Source of the DNA: GCA-2718815 sp963578105
GTDB taxonomy: Bacteria > Planctomycetota > Planctomycetia > Pirellulales > Pirellulaceae
Length of the DNA stretch: 64,000 nt
Direction: 5' to 3'
Assembly: GCA_963578105.1 (NCBI GenBank)
Contig: CAUZBP010000003.1
Coordinates: 62,001-126,000 of the forward strand
Shown here: positions 9,313 to 18,210 of the stretch, piece after piece
Layout: each line of letters begins with the position of its first letter
How positions within the stretch are numbered: the first letter of the stretch is position 1
The notes under the pieces: model-generated
Told to the model about the DNA's origin: nothing
Seen by the model: the letters and a program-made list of their open reading frames with translations, nothing else
Database searches by the model: none
Position numbers and translations under genes: made by a program

Positions 9313-11274
9313 ATGAAGTCCAGGTCCACCATACGACTGGTCCGCTTACTTACATTGCTGATGGCTGGTAACGCTTCGGTTTCCGCGACCGACTTGAAAC
9401 TGCACCAACTGGAAGAGAAAGCCATACAAGCAGCAGTGGCTCGCGTGGCACCTTCGGTAGTTCAAATCACAGCTTTCGGCGGCCAACAACGGGTCGGCCG
9501 TCATCTGGTAGGCACCAGCCCCACCACCGGATTAGTGGTCTCGGCGGATGGCTTGATTGTATCGAGTGAGTTCAACTTTATCCAAAACCCCAGTTCAATT
9601 TTAATAACCACTGCCAACGGGCAGCGTCTCGCTGCACGTATCTTGGCTCGTGATCACAGCAAGAACCTGGTGTTGCTTCAAGCAGACGCAAATCATTCCT
9701 GGACCGTCCCGCAGGCTGTCCCCGTCTCCCAAATGGCTGTCGGTCAGTGGACAATCGCGGTAGGTCGAACTTTCGAAGAGGGGCCATTCGGATCCGTGGG
9801 AATCCTCAGCGCAACCAACCGGATCTGGGGCAAAGCGATCCAAACCGACGCCAAAGTCTCTCCTAACAACTACGGCGGCCCTTTGATCGATATTCAGGGA
9901 CGCGTCCTGGGCGTCGTGGCACCAATGTCACCCCACGCACGAGACAAAATGGCTGGCTCCGAATGGTATGATTCCGGTATCGGGTTCGCTGTGCCATTGG
10001 TCGATATTTATGATCAATTGGACCGCTGGAAAACCGGCCACGACCTGAGTCCCGGAGTGATGGGAATTTCTTTAAAGGGCGATGACATGTTCACTCTGCC
10101 GGCACAAATTGCGGCCAGTTTGCCCAATTCACCGGCTCGAAGCGCGGGATTGGAATCGGGAGACACGATCGTTCAAATCAACGGCAAACAGGTCGAGCGG
10201 CAAGTTCACTTGAAGCATTTGCTGGGTCCTCTCTACGCCGGCGATAAAATTCAACTTGTTGTGGAACGCAACGGTCAACGGCTCGCAAAATTCCTCACGC
10301 TTGTCGATCAGATCACTCCCTACGAGTTCCCATTCCTAGGTATTCTACCGCGTCGAGACTCCAGGAATCGTTTGTTTGTTCGCTGGGTATTCCCTGACAG
10401 TCCGGCCGAGCGATGCGGCCTGAAAGCGGGTGACGAGGTGACACACATTGCCGAAAATCCGGTGGCCGACGTCCAACAGGCCCGGGAGGTACTCGCCGCT
10501 CTGGAACAACGAGAAAACATTCGTATTCTGGTGAATCGCAAAGGCACGCGGCATGTTTTGGTGACATCCCTGACGTCCTTATCCAAAACTACCGCCGAAA
10601 CAATTCCCGCAATTGAACCGAAGACTTCCCGGCTAGCGGAGCGACACGCCAACACGGGGATCGTGGACATCAAGGTGCCGGAGTTTCCCAATACATGTTT
10701 TGCCTATGTTTCCGAACAGTACGACACATCTCAGCCGGCGGGACTCGTCGTCTGGCTTACAGAACCCGGAGAAAACAACCGGGAGTCGTTGCTGACTCGT
10801 TGGAAAACTTCATGTCAACAGCACAACCTGATCCTGTTGGCACCGCAACCGGCCGACCCCAAAAGATGGCAGCGAACGGAAATTGACTTCGTGCGCAAGT
10901 GCATGGATCACATCTTGGCCAGCTACGAGATTGATCGCACTCGAATCGTCGTCCATGGATACGGGGCCGGCGGGACACTGGCCTATTGGGTCGCATTTTC
11001 ACATCTTGATATCGTGCGCGCCGTGGCAACTATCGATACTTCACTACCAGCGCAAATACGACCTCCAGCCACCGACCCCCTGCATCGTCTGAGCATCTTT
11101 GCAACCACCTCGTCAACATCACCCGCAACAACACGTGTCAGGCAATCCCTGAAGGTTCTCTCACAACTGAAATATCCGCTTTTTGTCCACGACCGAAACA
11201 AGAACGAAGGTGTTTTCAACTCCACTGAACAGGCAATTCTGGTACGCTGGATGGATGCACTCGATTGCATTTAG
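9313..11274 (+). CDS. HtrA-like pseudoprotease with two PDZ domains fused to an alpha/beta-hydrolase-like domain
   Basis: ATG 9313 (653 aa) starts a signal peptide (MKSRSTIRLVRLLTLLMAG to 'SVSA'); the in-frame TTG at 9295 is less likely. The trypsin-like domain (about 35-240) lacks all triad residues: Phe87 replaces His ('IVSSEFNFI'), Asn118 replaces Asp ('DHSKNLVLLQ') and Tyr187 replaces Ser ('VSPNNYGGPL'). PDZ1 lies at about 248-332 and PDZ2 at about 340-420. After a linker, residues ~455-653 look like an alpha/beta hydrolase: 'YEIDRTRIVVHGYGAGG' matches the nucleophile elbow of esterase/dienelactone-hydrolase proteins, but the G-x-S-x-G serine is Gly551. Both enzyme-like domains thus appear catalytically dead. 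It is the third tandem HtrA-like gene. Confidence 0.87.
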   Translation: MKSRSTIRLVRLLTLLMAGNASVSATDLKLHQLEEKAIQAAVARVAPSVVQITAFGGQQRVGRHLVGTSPTTGLVVSADGLIVSSEFNFIQNPSSILITTANGQRLAARILARDHSKNLVLLQADANHSWTVPQAVPVSQMAVGQWTIAVGRTFEEGPFGSVGILSATNRIWGKAIQTDAKVSPNNYGGPLIDIQGRVLGVVAPMSPHARDKMAGSEWYDSGIGFAVPLVDIYDQLDRWKTGHDLSPGVMGISLKGDDMFTLPAQIAASLPNSPARSAGLESGDTIVQINGKQVERQVHLKHLLGPLYAGDKIQLVVERNGQRLAKFLTLVDQITPYEFPFLGILPRRDSRNRLFVRWVFPDSPAERCGLKAGDEVTHIAENPVADVQQAREVLAALEQRENIRILVNRKGTRHVLVTSLTSLSKTTAETIPAIEPKTSRLAERHANTGIVDIKVPEFPNTCFAYVSEQYDTSQPAGLVVWLTEPGENNRESLLTRWKTSCQQHNLILLAPQPADPKRWQRTEIDFVRKCMDHILASYEIDRTRIVVHGYGAGGTLAYWVAFSHLDIVRAVATIDTSLPAQIRPPATDPLHRLSIFATTSSTSPATTRVRQSLKVLSQLKYPLFVHDRNKNEGVFNSTEQAILVRWMDALDCI

Positions 11275-11327
11275 ATCAACGTAGTTCACCCAATGGGCGC
11301 TCAGCGAATATTTTTTCAATCACCATC

Positions 11328-11633
11328 ATGCAAAGACACGCTTTCGGAACACTGGCACTCCTTTTCCTGGTTACCGGACTCTATTACCAGTTCTTTGACG
11401 CCGAAAAAATCCATCCTTTGATCATCGGAGCTACCATCCGGATAGGATGTGTGCTCGGAGCGCTGTGGCTCGCTTATCCTGATCTGAAAAAGGTTCCTCG
11501 TTGGTTTTATCCAGTACTCCTGACCGCAGTTGCAATCGTAATGATTCGTCCCAAGTTGATTATACTCGTCGCTCCAACTGTGATCGCCATCTGGATATTA
11601 ACGCCGCGGAAATCAACCAAGAAAAAAAGATAG
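11328..11633 (+). CDS. Small integral membrane protein
   Basis: 101 aa from the ATG at 11328; the longer frame from 11265 overlaps the end of the previous gene and adds a non-hydrophobic leader. Three to four hydrophobic segments are visible: about 6-20, 31-48, 61-75 and 80-94. The Lys/Arg-rich C-terminus ('PRKSTKKKR') should be cytoplasmic. No family is recognised. It is the last gene of the rightward HtrA block and converges on the esterase gene only 25 bp away. Confidence 0.6.
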   Translation: MQRHAFGTLALLFLVTGLYYQFFDAEKIHPLIIGATIRIGCVLGALWLAYPDLKKVPRWFYPVLLTAVAIVMIRPKLIILVAPTVIAIWILTPRKSTKKKR

Positions 11634-11658
11634 CCTCAGCAGACCCTACTGTCACTGA

Positions 11659-12375
11659 CTAAAGTATTTTCCGAACCAGCGGCAACAACACCTGCGCCCA
11701 GCGATCGTACATTTTGGCTGAGGGATGTAAACCGTCACCTGCCAGAAGAGTCTTGTCGTCGGCCGCTTCGCGGGAGATGGTGGTAACATCCACATAATAC
11801 ACACCGGCCTGGCTGGACTCCTCACGATTAACCGCATTGAAACGATCAATTTCAGCAGCGATCTTCAACTGATTACGACTGGCAGCGAAGGGAGTCACTC
11901 CCCAATCCGGAATCGACAAGACAATCACCCGTAACGGGTTGTCGCCAGCCAGTTGAATGGCTCTTTGAATCAAACTGCAAAACTCTGTTCGGTATTTTTC
12001 CAGGCTCTCCCCTCGGAACTGGTTATTGACGCCAATCAATAAACCCACCAAGTCGTAATCCTTCGCCAGGCCTGCCTGGTCCATCCCCTTCGACAAATCG
12101 CCCGTCGTCCAACCCGTTTGGGCTACAATTTCTGGAGAGGCAACTATCCGTCCTTCATGACGCAGACGATCCACCAGCAGCCTCGGCCAACGTCCAGACG
12201 CCCTGACCCCCTCACCAATCGTATACGAGTCACCAAGTGCCAGAAAACGGACGGCATCTTGTCTCGCGGAGTTGGCGTTTTCCCCCGGGTCCGGCAGATC
12301 ACTTCCGTAGCAACCGTTCACAACAAAACAAACAGCGAGTGTCCACACATGCCGTATCAGCGTTGAGTGATTCAT
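11659..12375 (-). CDS. SGNH/GDSL-family esterase, exported
   Basis: 238 aa. The N-terminus is a signal sequence, with Cys22 in 'FVVNGC' as a possible but non-consensus lipidation site. The SGNH blocks are all visible: block I 'FLALGDSYT' with nucleophile Ser50, block III 'LIGVNNQ' with Asn117, and block V 'GDGLHPS' with Asp214 and His217. The family hydrolyses acyl or acetyl esters on glycans, lipids or small molecules; this protein's substrate is unknown. The length is typical for a single-domain TesA-like member. It lies on the strand opposite the HtrA block and follows a short hairpin at 12391-12416. Confidence 0.87.
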   Translation of the reverse strand: MNHSTLIRHVWTLAVCFVVNGCYGSDLPDPGENANSARQDAVRFLALGDSYTIGEGVRASGRWPRLLVDRLRHEGRIVASPEIVAQTGWTTGDLSKGMDQAGLAKDYDLVGLLIGVNNQFRGESLEKYRTEFCSLIQRAIQLAGDNPLRVIVLSIPDWGVTPFAASRNQLKIAAEIDRFNAVNREESSQAGVYYVDVTTISREAADDKTLLAGDGLHPSAKMYDRWAQVLLPLVRKIL

Positions 12376-12390
12376 TGGGTTGATGTTTTC

Positions 12391-12416
12391 GCCTCGGCTT
12401 GCCTGCCAACCGAGGC
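12391..12416 (-). terminator. Inverted repeat upstream of the esterase gene
   Basis: GCCTCGG at 12391-12397 pairs with CCGAGGC at 12410-12416. A TTG/CAA extension of the stem across one bulged base leaves a 5-nt loop. It lies 16 bp upstream of the esterase start and 177 bp downstream of the isomerase stop. There is no T-run, so it could be a weak terminator or a 5'-UTR structure. Confidence 0.35.
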
Positions 12417-12592
12417 TCCTTCAAAGGTGCTCTGATCCCATGCCCTCGACGGACTTCCATGATTCCGGCCCCAGAGAATTGGCAGAACTGCCTACCGAGG
12501 CAACCCCGCCCCACGATAGAGGCCATGATGGTTTCCTGAACCTACACACACTGAAAAACCCTTCCCAGCAGTAGTCCCAGGGCGTGACACGC

Positions 12593-13444
12593 CTACGAAC
12601 GGGTAAGAATTTTTTCTCGCAACGTCTCCAGGAGTTTGACGGCTCCGCCAATGTCACTCTTCTGGCGGTCGGCCTCCTGGGGAATCTCGCGTTCGATCGT
12701 CAAAGGCCCCGCATAACCGATTTCCTCCAGGGTGCGAAGATACGCTTCCATTCCTACCTGACCTTCTCCCAACGGAACTTCCTCTCCCCAGATTTCACCG
12801 GGCTGTTCCGACCAGGTCGCATCCTTGCAATGTACGCTTCTGACGAACTCGCTCACCTTGCGCAAGGCTTCGATCGGCTCACCCGTCCCGTAGAGAATCA
12901 TATTCGCCGGATCAAAGTTGATGAACAGATTGTCTCGATCGACATCCGACATGAACTGCAATAGCCCTTCGGCCGATTCCTGACCTGTTTCTAGATGAAG
13001 CGCCTGACCGCGGGTACTACAGTGATCGCACAGAGTGCGGGTCGCTTCACACACCTCCGCGTACAACGAGGCCTCCGTGTCGTGTGGCACAAACCCTAAA
13101 TGGAGAGCCACCACGCTGCATTGCAGTCGTTGAGCGTAATCAGAAATTTCTTGCATCTCGGTCAAACGCTCGGCACGAGATTCGGGAGGCACCAGACCAA
13201 CGGTGCGGGCCACGGTTGGTATGTCCGCATAGCTTTCACCTGCGAACCCGCCAAACACCGCGGTCAGTTCCATCCCAAATTCACGCAGTTGATCCAATGT
13301 TTTCTCGGCGTTCTGTTCTGTCCGGTTTGACTTGGCCGGAGCATGCAGTTGAATGTTTCGCACACCAATTTCACGAGCGACCGCCAAGGGGAGTCCCAGG
13401 CCCGCGTCAATGCTGGTAAAGATGCCAACTTGCCATTTTTCCAA
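12593..13444 (-). CDS. Sugar phosphate isomerase/epimerase-like TIM barrel (xylose isomerase-like)
   Basis: 283 aa. The start is a TTG at 13444 with GGAG 7 nt upstream and an in-frame stop just before, so no ATG start is available. The sequence follows the AP-endonuclease-2/xylose-isomerase-like barrel: 'GIFTSIDAGLGLPLAVAREIGVRNIQL' at the N-terminus, then candidate metal and substrate ligands in 'VVALHLGFVP', 'LHLETGQES' (Glu), 'INFDPANM' (Asp), 'SVHCKDATW' (His/Asp) and 'LTIEREI' (Glu). In planctomycetes such proteins accompany Gfo/Idh/MocA dehydrogenases in sugar or inositol catabolism, and one lies directly upstream here on the same strand. The actual substrate is not predictable. Confidence 0.87.
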   Translation of the reverse strand: MEKWQVGIFTSIDAGLGLPLAVAREIGVRNIQLHAPAKSNRTEQNAEKTLDQLREFGMELTAVFGGFAGESYADIPTVARTVGLVPPESRAERLTEMQEISDYAQRLQCSVVALHLGFVPHDTEASLYAEVCEATRTLCDHCSTRGQALHLETGQESAEGLLQFMSDVDRDNLFINFDPANMILYGTGEPIEALRKVSEFVRSVHCKDATWSEQPGEIWGEEVPLGEGQVGMEAYLRTLEEIGYAGPLTIEREIPQEADRQKSDIGGAVKLLETLREKILTRS

Positions 13445-13696
13445 AGTTGTTCTCCAATACTAAATTGCTTGACAATTCCAGAAAGAACGAGTCGCCCGAC
13501 GAACCCTCCCACTGTAAGCGAAAAAATCGTGGCAGCAAAGAGGATGGAGAACCGGAAGGCCGTTGTTCCTGATCCTTTGGCCCCGCACGTTTCTCCCATG
13601 GGATGTTCGGAGCCACCAAAGAGAAACATTGCCTAGAAGTCGCCACCGCATGCTGACGGAAGAATCCAAAATCAGAATTCTCGACATCTCATTCCG

Positions 13697-15502
13697 TCAG
13701 ACAGGCTCCTGGGGCTTTGAACCGTCAGGTGTCATATCGCTGTCAAGATCGAACCATTCGGGTTCAAACTTGAGGTAACCGGGCTGGCCTTGTTCCGATT
13801 TCCGAATCGCCAGCGTCGAACTGAGGGCAATGACCGCATCACCCAACGCAACCTCAGGCTTACAACGCGGTTGATTTTCCGGGTCAGGGTTTCGAATGCA
13901 CCACGCCCAGTGTTCAATTTCTTCCTTGTAGCCCCGACTGGGCGGACCGAGAGCTGTTTTTCCGGTACTCTTCGCCTGCTGGGCACCGCTCTCGGTCGTG
14001 TCAAGCGTGGGTCCGCCACCGTCATCCTTTACTTTCACATGGGTCGATGTGGCCGAACCCTTGTAAAGCATTGCCTCGCTCTCCTTTTCCAAGAGCAGCG
14101 TCCCGCGCGTTCCCATGACAACTTCGCCGTAACCTCCAAAACCATTCCCCATGATCGACGAATAGCTGACAACAATTTTTTTGTTGCTGTCTTGTTCGTA
14201 CCCTAAAACCCCACTTTCGGGATCCGGCAACTGGCCTACTTCATCACCATATTTGTATCCCACATCAAAATCGTAATCATAGCCGGGCCCCGGGAATTCA
14301 AACATGCAATAAACGTGGTCGCCCGCGTCCCGATCCAAGGGGAATAAATGCCGCCCTCCGACCGCATGCACCGTGAGTGGATGCACCTTGGTGCCGTCAC
14401 CCTTGAGAGAACTGATAAAAATACTGGCGGCATCTAATTGATGGCTTCCCAGTTCCGCCATCAGACCACCTCCCGTACGTTCCCAAAGCCTCCAGCGACA
14501 GAGTTCCTCAAGCGCCGAACGGTTTCGGCCATTGGCTAGCGTGATCTCTTCGTATCCATAGTCTTCAGCGCGAATCTGCTTATCAGCGTCCCACTGTTTC
14601 CACTGTTCAATCTGCCTTTCAAGCGTGTGCTGACGATTCCCCTGCTGCTTCTTTTTCGCGTCCCGCAGCGCTCTTTCAAAATCCTTCAATCGATTCCCGA
14701 TGACATCAACGTGTTGAACCGTCCCCTTCTTGGGATCGTAGGCGATCTCGCCACCCGGCAAGGGTTGCTTCCAGCTGTCCCGGTGAGGCAAATTACCTCG
14801 GTGCCATTGCGCCCGGATGTGATGCACCTCACCAATCAAACCCCATTGTAAAAGGTGCTTGGCATTGTCATACAACACGCTGTAGTGACGCTGGTGACCG
14901 GTAGCCAGCAGCACTCCCTCATGACGCGCAGAGCGGGCCATGTCCTTGCACTGACCAACGTTATGAGCCATCAATTTTTCAGTCAGGACGTGCTTTCCAC
15001 GTCGCATGGCTGCAATAGCGACCTTCGCGTGCAAGTGAAGTGGCAGGGCAATCACTACGGCTTCAATGTCGTCTCGAGCAAGCAGTTCTTCGTAGTGTTC
15101 ATAGGTATCAATTTCCCGCTTGGCTTCTTGATCGTCTTGGTAATTGAATTGCTGGATCAGGCCAGGGCGAACAAGGATCGAGTTCCCACTGCTCCAGTCG
15201 CCATAGAACGCCCGGTGACGGCTGGAAGGACGAATATCACAAATGGCCACAACTCGCACAAAATCCGGATTCATGGCACCAATCAGCACGTTGCCCTCAT
15301 CGCCCGTGCCGATCACACCGACTCTAACCGGATCCTGCAGTTTGCTCTGGTAACCAAAATAAGCGGCTCCCATCACGACAGGGGGAGTGACGGCGGCCGT
15401 CACGGAAGCTTTGAGGAAGCCGCGACGCGACAGGGACGTCCCCACTGCCTCGTGAAAATTATCTTGTCCAACCGCACGATCTTCAGGAGAAAGGTTCATC
15501 AT
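13697..15502 (-). CDS. Twin-arginine exported Gfo/Idh/MocA-family oxidoreductase
   Basis: 601 aa. The Tat signal 'LSRRGFLKASVTAAV' has Arg26-Arg27. A Rossmann motif follows at 'VRVGVIGTGDEGNVL' (G65-x-G67-x-x-G70). The conserved Lys motif is present in 'GKHVLTEKLMAHN'. About 600 residues is long for the family (350-450 usual), because of inserted charged segments around residues 250-310. It probably oxidises or epimerises a sugar using NAD(P) in the periplasm, as such Tat-exported members are proposed to do in planctomycetes. Its ATG overlaps the stop of the upstream DoxX-like gene by 4 bp, so the two are translationally coupled and probably functionally linked. Confidence 0.9.
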   Translation of the reverse strand: MMNLSPEDRAVGQDNFHEAVGTSLSRRGFLKASVTAAVTPPVVMGAAYFGYQSKLQDPVRVGVIGTGDEGNVLIGAMNPDFVRVVAICDIRPSSRHRAFYGDWSSGNSILVRPGLIQQFNYQDDQEAKREIDTYEHYEELLARDDIEAVVIALPLHLHAKVAIAAMRRGKHVLTEKLMAHNVGQCKDMARSARHEGVLLATGHQRHYSVLYDNAKHLLQWGLIGEVHHIRAQWHRGNLPHRDSWKQPLPGGEIAYDPKKGTVQHVDVIGNRLKDFERALRDAKKKQQGNRQHTLERQIEQWKQWDADKQIRAEDYGYEEITLANGRNRSALEELCRWRLWERTGGGLMAELGSHQLDAASIFISSLKGDGTKVHPLTVHAVGGRHLFPLDRDAGDHVYCMFEFPGPGYDYDFDVGYKYGDEVGQLPDPESGVLGYEQDSNKKIVVSYSSIMGNGFGGYGEVVMGTRGTLLLEKESEAMLYKGSATSTHVKVKDDGGGPTLDTTESGAQQAKSTGKTALGPPSRGYKEEIEHWAWCIRNPDPENQPRCKPEVALGDAVIALSSTLAIRKSEQGQPGYLKFEPEWFDLDSDMTPDGSKPQEPV

Positions 15503-16428
15503 TCATCCTCTTGTATTTTCGACTTTCTTCCCAACCGAAACAACAGCAGGAAGAAATCAACCCCGGCAAATCGCCCCGCACCCGTACCTGCCAAGACGAG
15601 TAAACTCGTCAGTTCAACCAAATAGTTGTGGACCGGCATCGCATCGACAACCCAAGGTGGTTGAGTTGACACCACCATCAATAAGAAGCCGGCCCCTGCT
15701 AAAGAAACCATACGTGTGAAGAGTCCCAGTAATAAAAGAACGCCTACGATCAAAATGAAATAAGGAATCACTCGATCAATCGTGGCAATGCTCCAAAATC
15801 CACCCGCGGTAAAAATCGGAAATTCGCCCTGCGCCGCCTGCTCTTCATTTCGCGTACCGGTCAGTTGCAATTCAAGGCTTCGCCAGTAATCTCTCAGATC
15901 CGATACCATTTCGCCTGGCAACTGGCCAATTTCGGATTCGTTACGTTCGACATGCGCCCACAAAGAGGGGATTTGTTGGTTCATCGGATCTGTTTGAGAC
16001 TGATTCAGTGCCTCCAGGCCTTTGGTGTACTGAATCACGTCGTCCTTATGGGAGCGAAAGTAACGCTCGATGCCCCGAACATGTTGTGCGAGAATCCTAT
16101 CTGCCTCTTTCTCTTGCCGCTGATCAAAGTCAAAGTGACGTCCCAATTCATCACGGTAAACCTGCCAGCGTTGTTTGGTCCGGTCCAGGTCGAGCCATCC
16201 TCGAGAATCCGGTTCCGGAAGAAGAGATTGGTAAACACTGGCCAGTGGACCGGTGGCCTGACGAAAGAACCCGGTGGAAGAAAAACCTCCTCCCAACACT
16301 TTTTGGACACCTTCCTCCAAAAAGTGCCAGCCGACCACCAAACGCAAGGCAACCAGCGCCAGAACAGCCCATGTCCCCAACTGCAATCGTCGGTCAATCA
16401 GCACGCGATCCTCTGTCACCGAAGACAA
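15499..16428 (-). CDS. DoxX-like membrane protein with large inter-helix insertion
   Basis: 309 aa from a TTG at 16428 (GGAA 8 nt upstream). The first transmembrane helix has the DoxX signature pattern 'LRLVVGWHFLEEGVQKVLGG'. About 150 hydrophilic, helical residues (roughly 50-200) then precede three further transmembrane segments ('VIPYFILIVGVLLLLGLFTR', 'LAGAGFLLMVVSTQPPW', 'LVELTSLLVLAGTGAG'). Ordinary DoxX proteins are 130-180 aa with four closely spaced helices, so the extracytoplasmic insertion is unusual. DoxX proteins are quinone-linked or redox-associated membrane proteins. Coupling to a Tat-exported oxidoreductase suggests, as inference, an electron path from the periplasmic dehydrogenase to the membrane. 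Confidence 0.78.
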   Translation of the reverse strand: MSSVTEDRVLIDRRLQLGTWAVLALVALRLVVGWHFLEEGVQKVLGGGFSSTGFFRQATGPLASVYQSLLPEPDSRGWLDLDRTKQRWQVYRDELGRHFDFDQRQEKEADRILAQHVRGIERYFRSHKDDVIQYTKGLEALNQSQTDPMNQQIPSLWAHVERNESEIGQLPGEMVSDLRDYWRSLELQLTGTRNEEQAAQGEFPIFTAGGFWSIATIDRVIPYFILIVGVLLLLGLFTRMVSLAGAGFLLMVVSTQPPWVVDAMPVHNYLVELTSLLVLAGTGAGRFAGVDFFLLLFRLGRKSKIQEDE

Positions 16429-17238
16429 AATTGTCGTTCCTTCCCCTCATACAGATCGTACCTGACTCGTGTTGGCCTGCCAGTGGAAAAAGAGCGTTTC
16501 ACTCCCTTTCCAGGTGGTTTTTCAAATTTCTCATGCATCACAGAACCCCTGGCGAGGCAGCCAAAGGTTGGTCTCCGTTCCGTTGGTGACCAAACGATCG
16601 CCAGGCCTCCGACTGGGATTTCCAGGCTGTTCTAGCACAAGCCATAGGTGGCAAAACAGGAACACGACACCTGCGAATGGAAGACAAATTAAAAGGCTTC
16701 CAGACACAACGAGTCCGCATTATATCGTGACCTTTTCGCCATGACCACTATCGGTTGAGAAACCGGTTCACAAATGGCGAGAGGCCAACCTGCCACTGCC
16801 CCCAACTGCAAAACAGGAAGTCCGACATCGATGATTTCTGACTCAAAGGTGAATTCCTGCCGGCATCTAAAGCGCTCCGTCGAACAAGATGTGCAGCGAC
16901 TACCCTGCCTTGTTATCCACCCTCCACCGCGCGGCACTCCCTGATCTGCGGTTGCTTCCCGGCCAGATGCATTCTACCCTACGGTTGCAAGATCCACTAT
17001 TGCTGAAGGGTTCGATGGCGGCCGACGGAAATCCGTCATCCCGGATGAACTCCACCTAGCGGGAAAAGCGGTAATCGCTTTACAAATTTTCTGCCGGACG
17101 CGCCGGGGTGTCTCCGCATATTTTAAAGCCACAGCGACCGCTACTGCACACTCGTTCGACAACAGGGGGATGACTCGCAACGACTGTCGGCCGGCCTATC
17201 GCTTTCATCTCCACTAAACCTCATTCGAACCATTAATC
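16429..17238. other. Divergent intergenic region of about 810 bp
   Basis: It lies between the leftward DoxX/oxidoreductase operon and the rightward hydroxyacid dehydrogenase, so both promoters must lie here. I find no open frame with a credible start and family, no strong hairpin and no RNA gene. A small non-coding RNA cannot be excluded. Confidence 0.5.
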
Positions 17239-18210
17239 GTGCGAATCGTACTGTGTTATCCGGTCGAACCCAGACACATTGAGCAGATCGCTGCGGCAGC
17301 TCCCGAAGCTGAAGTCATCGACGCTGGTCAGGAGAAGATTGCGCACGAAATCCTGCAGGCAGACATTTTCTGTGGCCACGCAAAAGTCCCCGTACCCTGG
17401 GAGCAGGTTGTTGCGAATGGACGTCTCCGCTGGATACAATCCTCAGCCGCCGGAATGGATCACTGCCTGGTGCCCTCCGTGATTGACTCGTCGATCCTCG
17501 TTACCAGTGCATCGGGAATCTTTGCCGACCAAGTCGCAGAACACACACTGGCTCTGTTGACTGGTTGGTTACGAAACCTTCCCACTTTCTTCCTGGCCGC
17601 CCAGCGTAAAGAGTTCATTCGGCGTCCGACTCGCGACTTGCATGGCGCAACGGTCGGCATCGTGGGCATGGGGGGAAATGGCCAACGAATTGCCGAAGTC
17701 CTGGCACCATTTCGACTCCGGCTGCTGGCTACGGACCTTTTCCCGGACGCAGTTCGCCGGCCCCCGGCCGTGGAACAGATCTGGCCAGCGGACCACCTGG
17801 GTGAGCTATTTAAAGTCTGTGACATTCTGATCCTGTGCCTGCCACTTAACCCCGACACCCGTGGACTGATCAACCGTGACGTTTTCCAGCAAATGAAGCC
17901 GGACGCCGTCCTGGTGAACGTGGCGCGGGGCCCTATCGTTGTCGAAGAGGATCTAGTGGCGGCCCTTGAACTGCGACAACTGGCAGGAGCTGCGCTGGAT
18001 GTCACAGAAACAGAGCCTTTACCACCTACCAGCCGGTTGTGGGATCTCCCTAACGTGCTTATCACGCCCCACGTGGGAGCCCAATCGGCAACTCGCATTG
18101 ATGCTACCACCCGGCTCTTCGCCGAGAATCTCAAACACTTCCTCGTCGAGCACCCTCTCCGAAATATTGTCGATAAACAACTTGGATTTCCCGTGCCGGG
18201 AAACGAATGA
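17239..18210 (+). CDS. D-isomer-specific 2-hydroxyacid dehydrogenase
   Basis: 323 aa, the usual length. The NAD-binding fingerprint is 'ATVGIVGMGGNGQRIAEVL' (G143-x-G145-x-x-G148) followed by Asp166 as the likely ribose-binding residue. The catalytic trio is complete: Arg230 in 'LVNVARGPIV', Glu259 in 'ALDVTETEPLP' and His278 in 'VLITPHVGAQ'. The family reduces 2-keto acids such as glyoxylate, hydroxypyruvate or phosphohydroxypyruvate. The absence of an ACT domain argues against a classical SerA. It stands alone between long gaps, so context does not narrow the substrate. Confidence 0.9.
   Translation: MRIVLCYPVEPRHIEQIAAAAPEAEVIDAGQEKIAHEILQADIFCGHAKVPVPWEQVVANGRLRWIQSSAAGMDHCLVPSVIDSSILVTSASGIFADQVAEHTLALLTGWLRNLPTFFLAAQRKEFIRRPTRDLHGATVGIVGMGGNGQRIAEVLAPFRLRLLATDLFPDAVRRPPAVEQIWPADHLGELFKVCDILILCLPLNPDTRGLINRDVFQQMKPDAVLVNVARGPIVVEEDLVAALELRQLAGAALDVTETEPLPPTSRLWDLPNVLITPHVGAQSATRIDATTRLFAENLKHFLVEHPLRNIVDKQLGFPVPGNE

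Noticed and set aside
13264..13629. 121-codon minus-strand frame upstream of the TIM-barrel gene
   Set aside because: It overlaps the well-supported TTG start (GGAG ribosome-binding site) of the isomerase-like gene in another frame, and has no signal or domain beyond a short hydrophobic stretch.
14855..15625. 256-codon plus-strand frame opposite the Gfo/Idh/MocA oxidoreductase
   Set aside because: The minus-strand frame has a Tat signal, a Rossmann motif and coupling to the DoxX gene. The plus frame shows no domain and crosses the junction of two genuine genes.
15865..16635. 256-codon plus-strand frame opposite the DoxX-like gene
   Set aside because: Antisense shadow of a gene with clear transmembrane helices; no recognisable domain and no ribosome-binding site.
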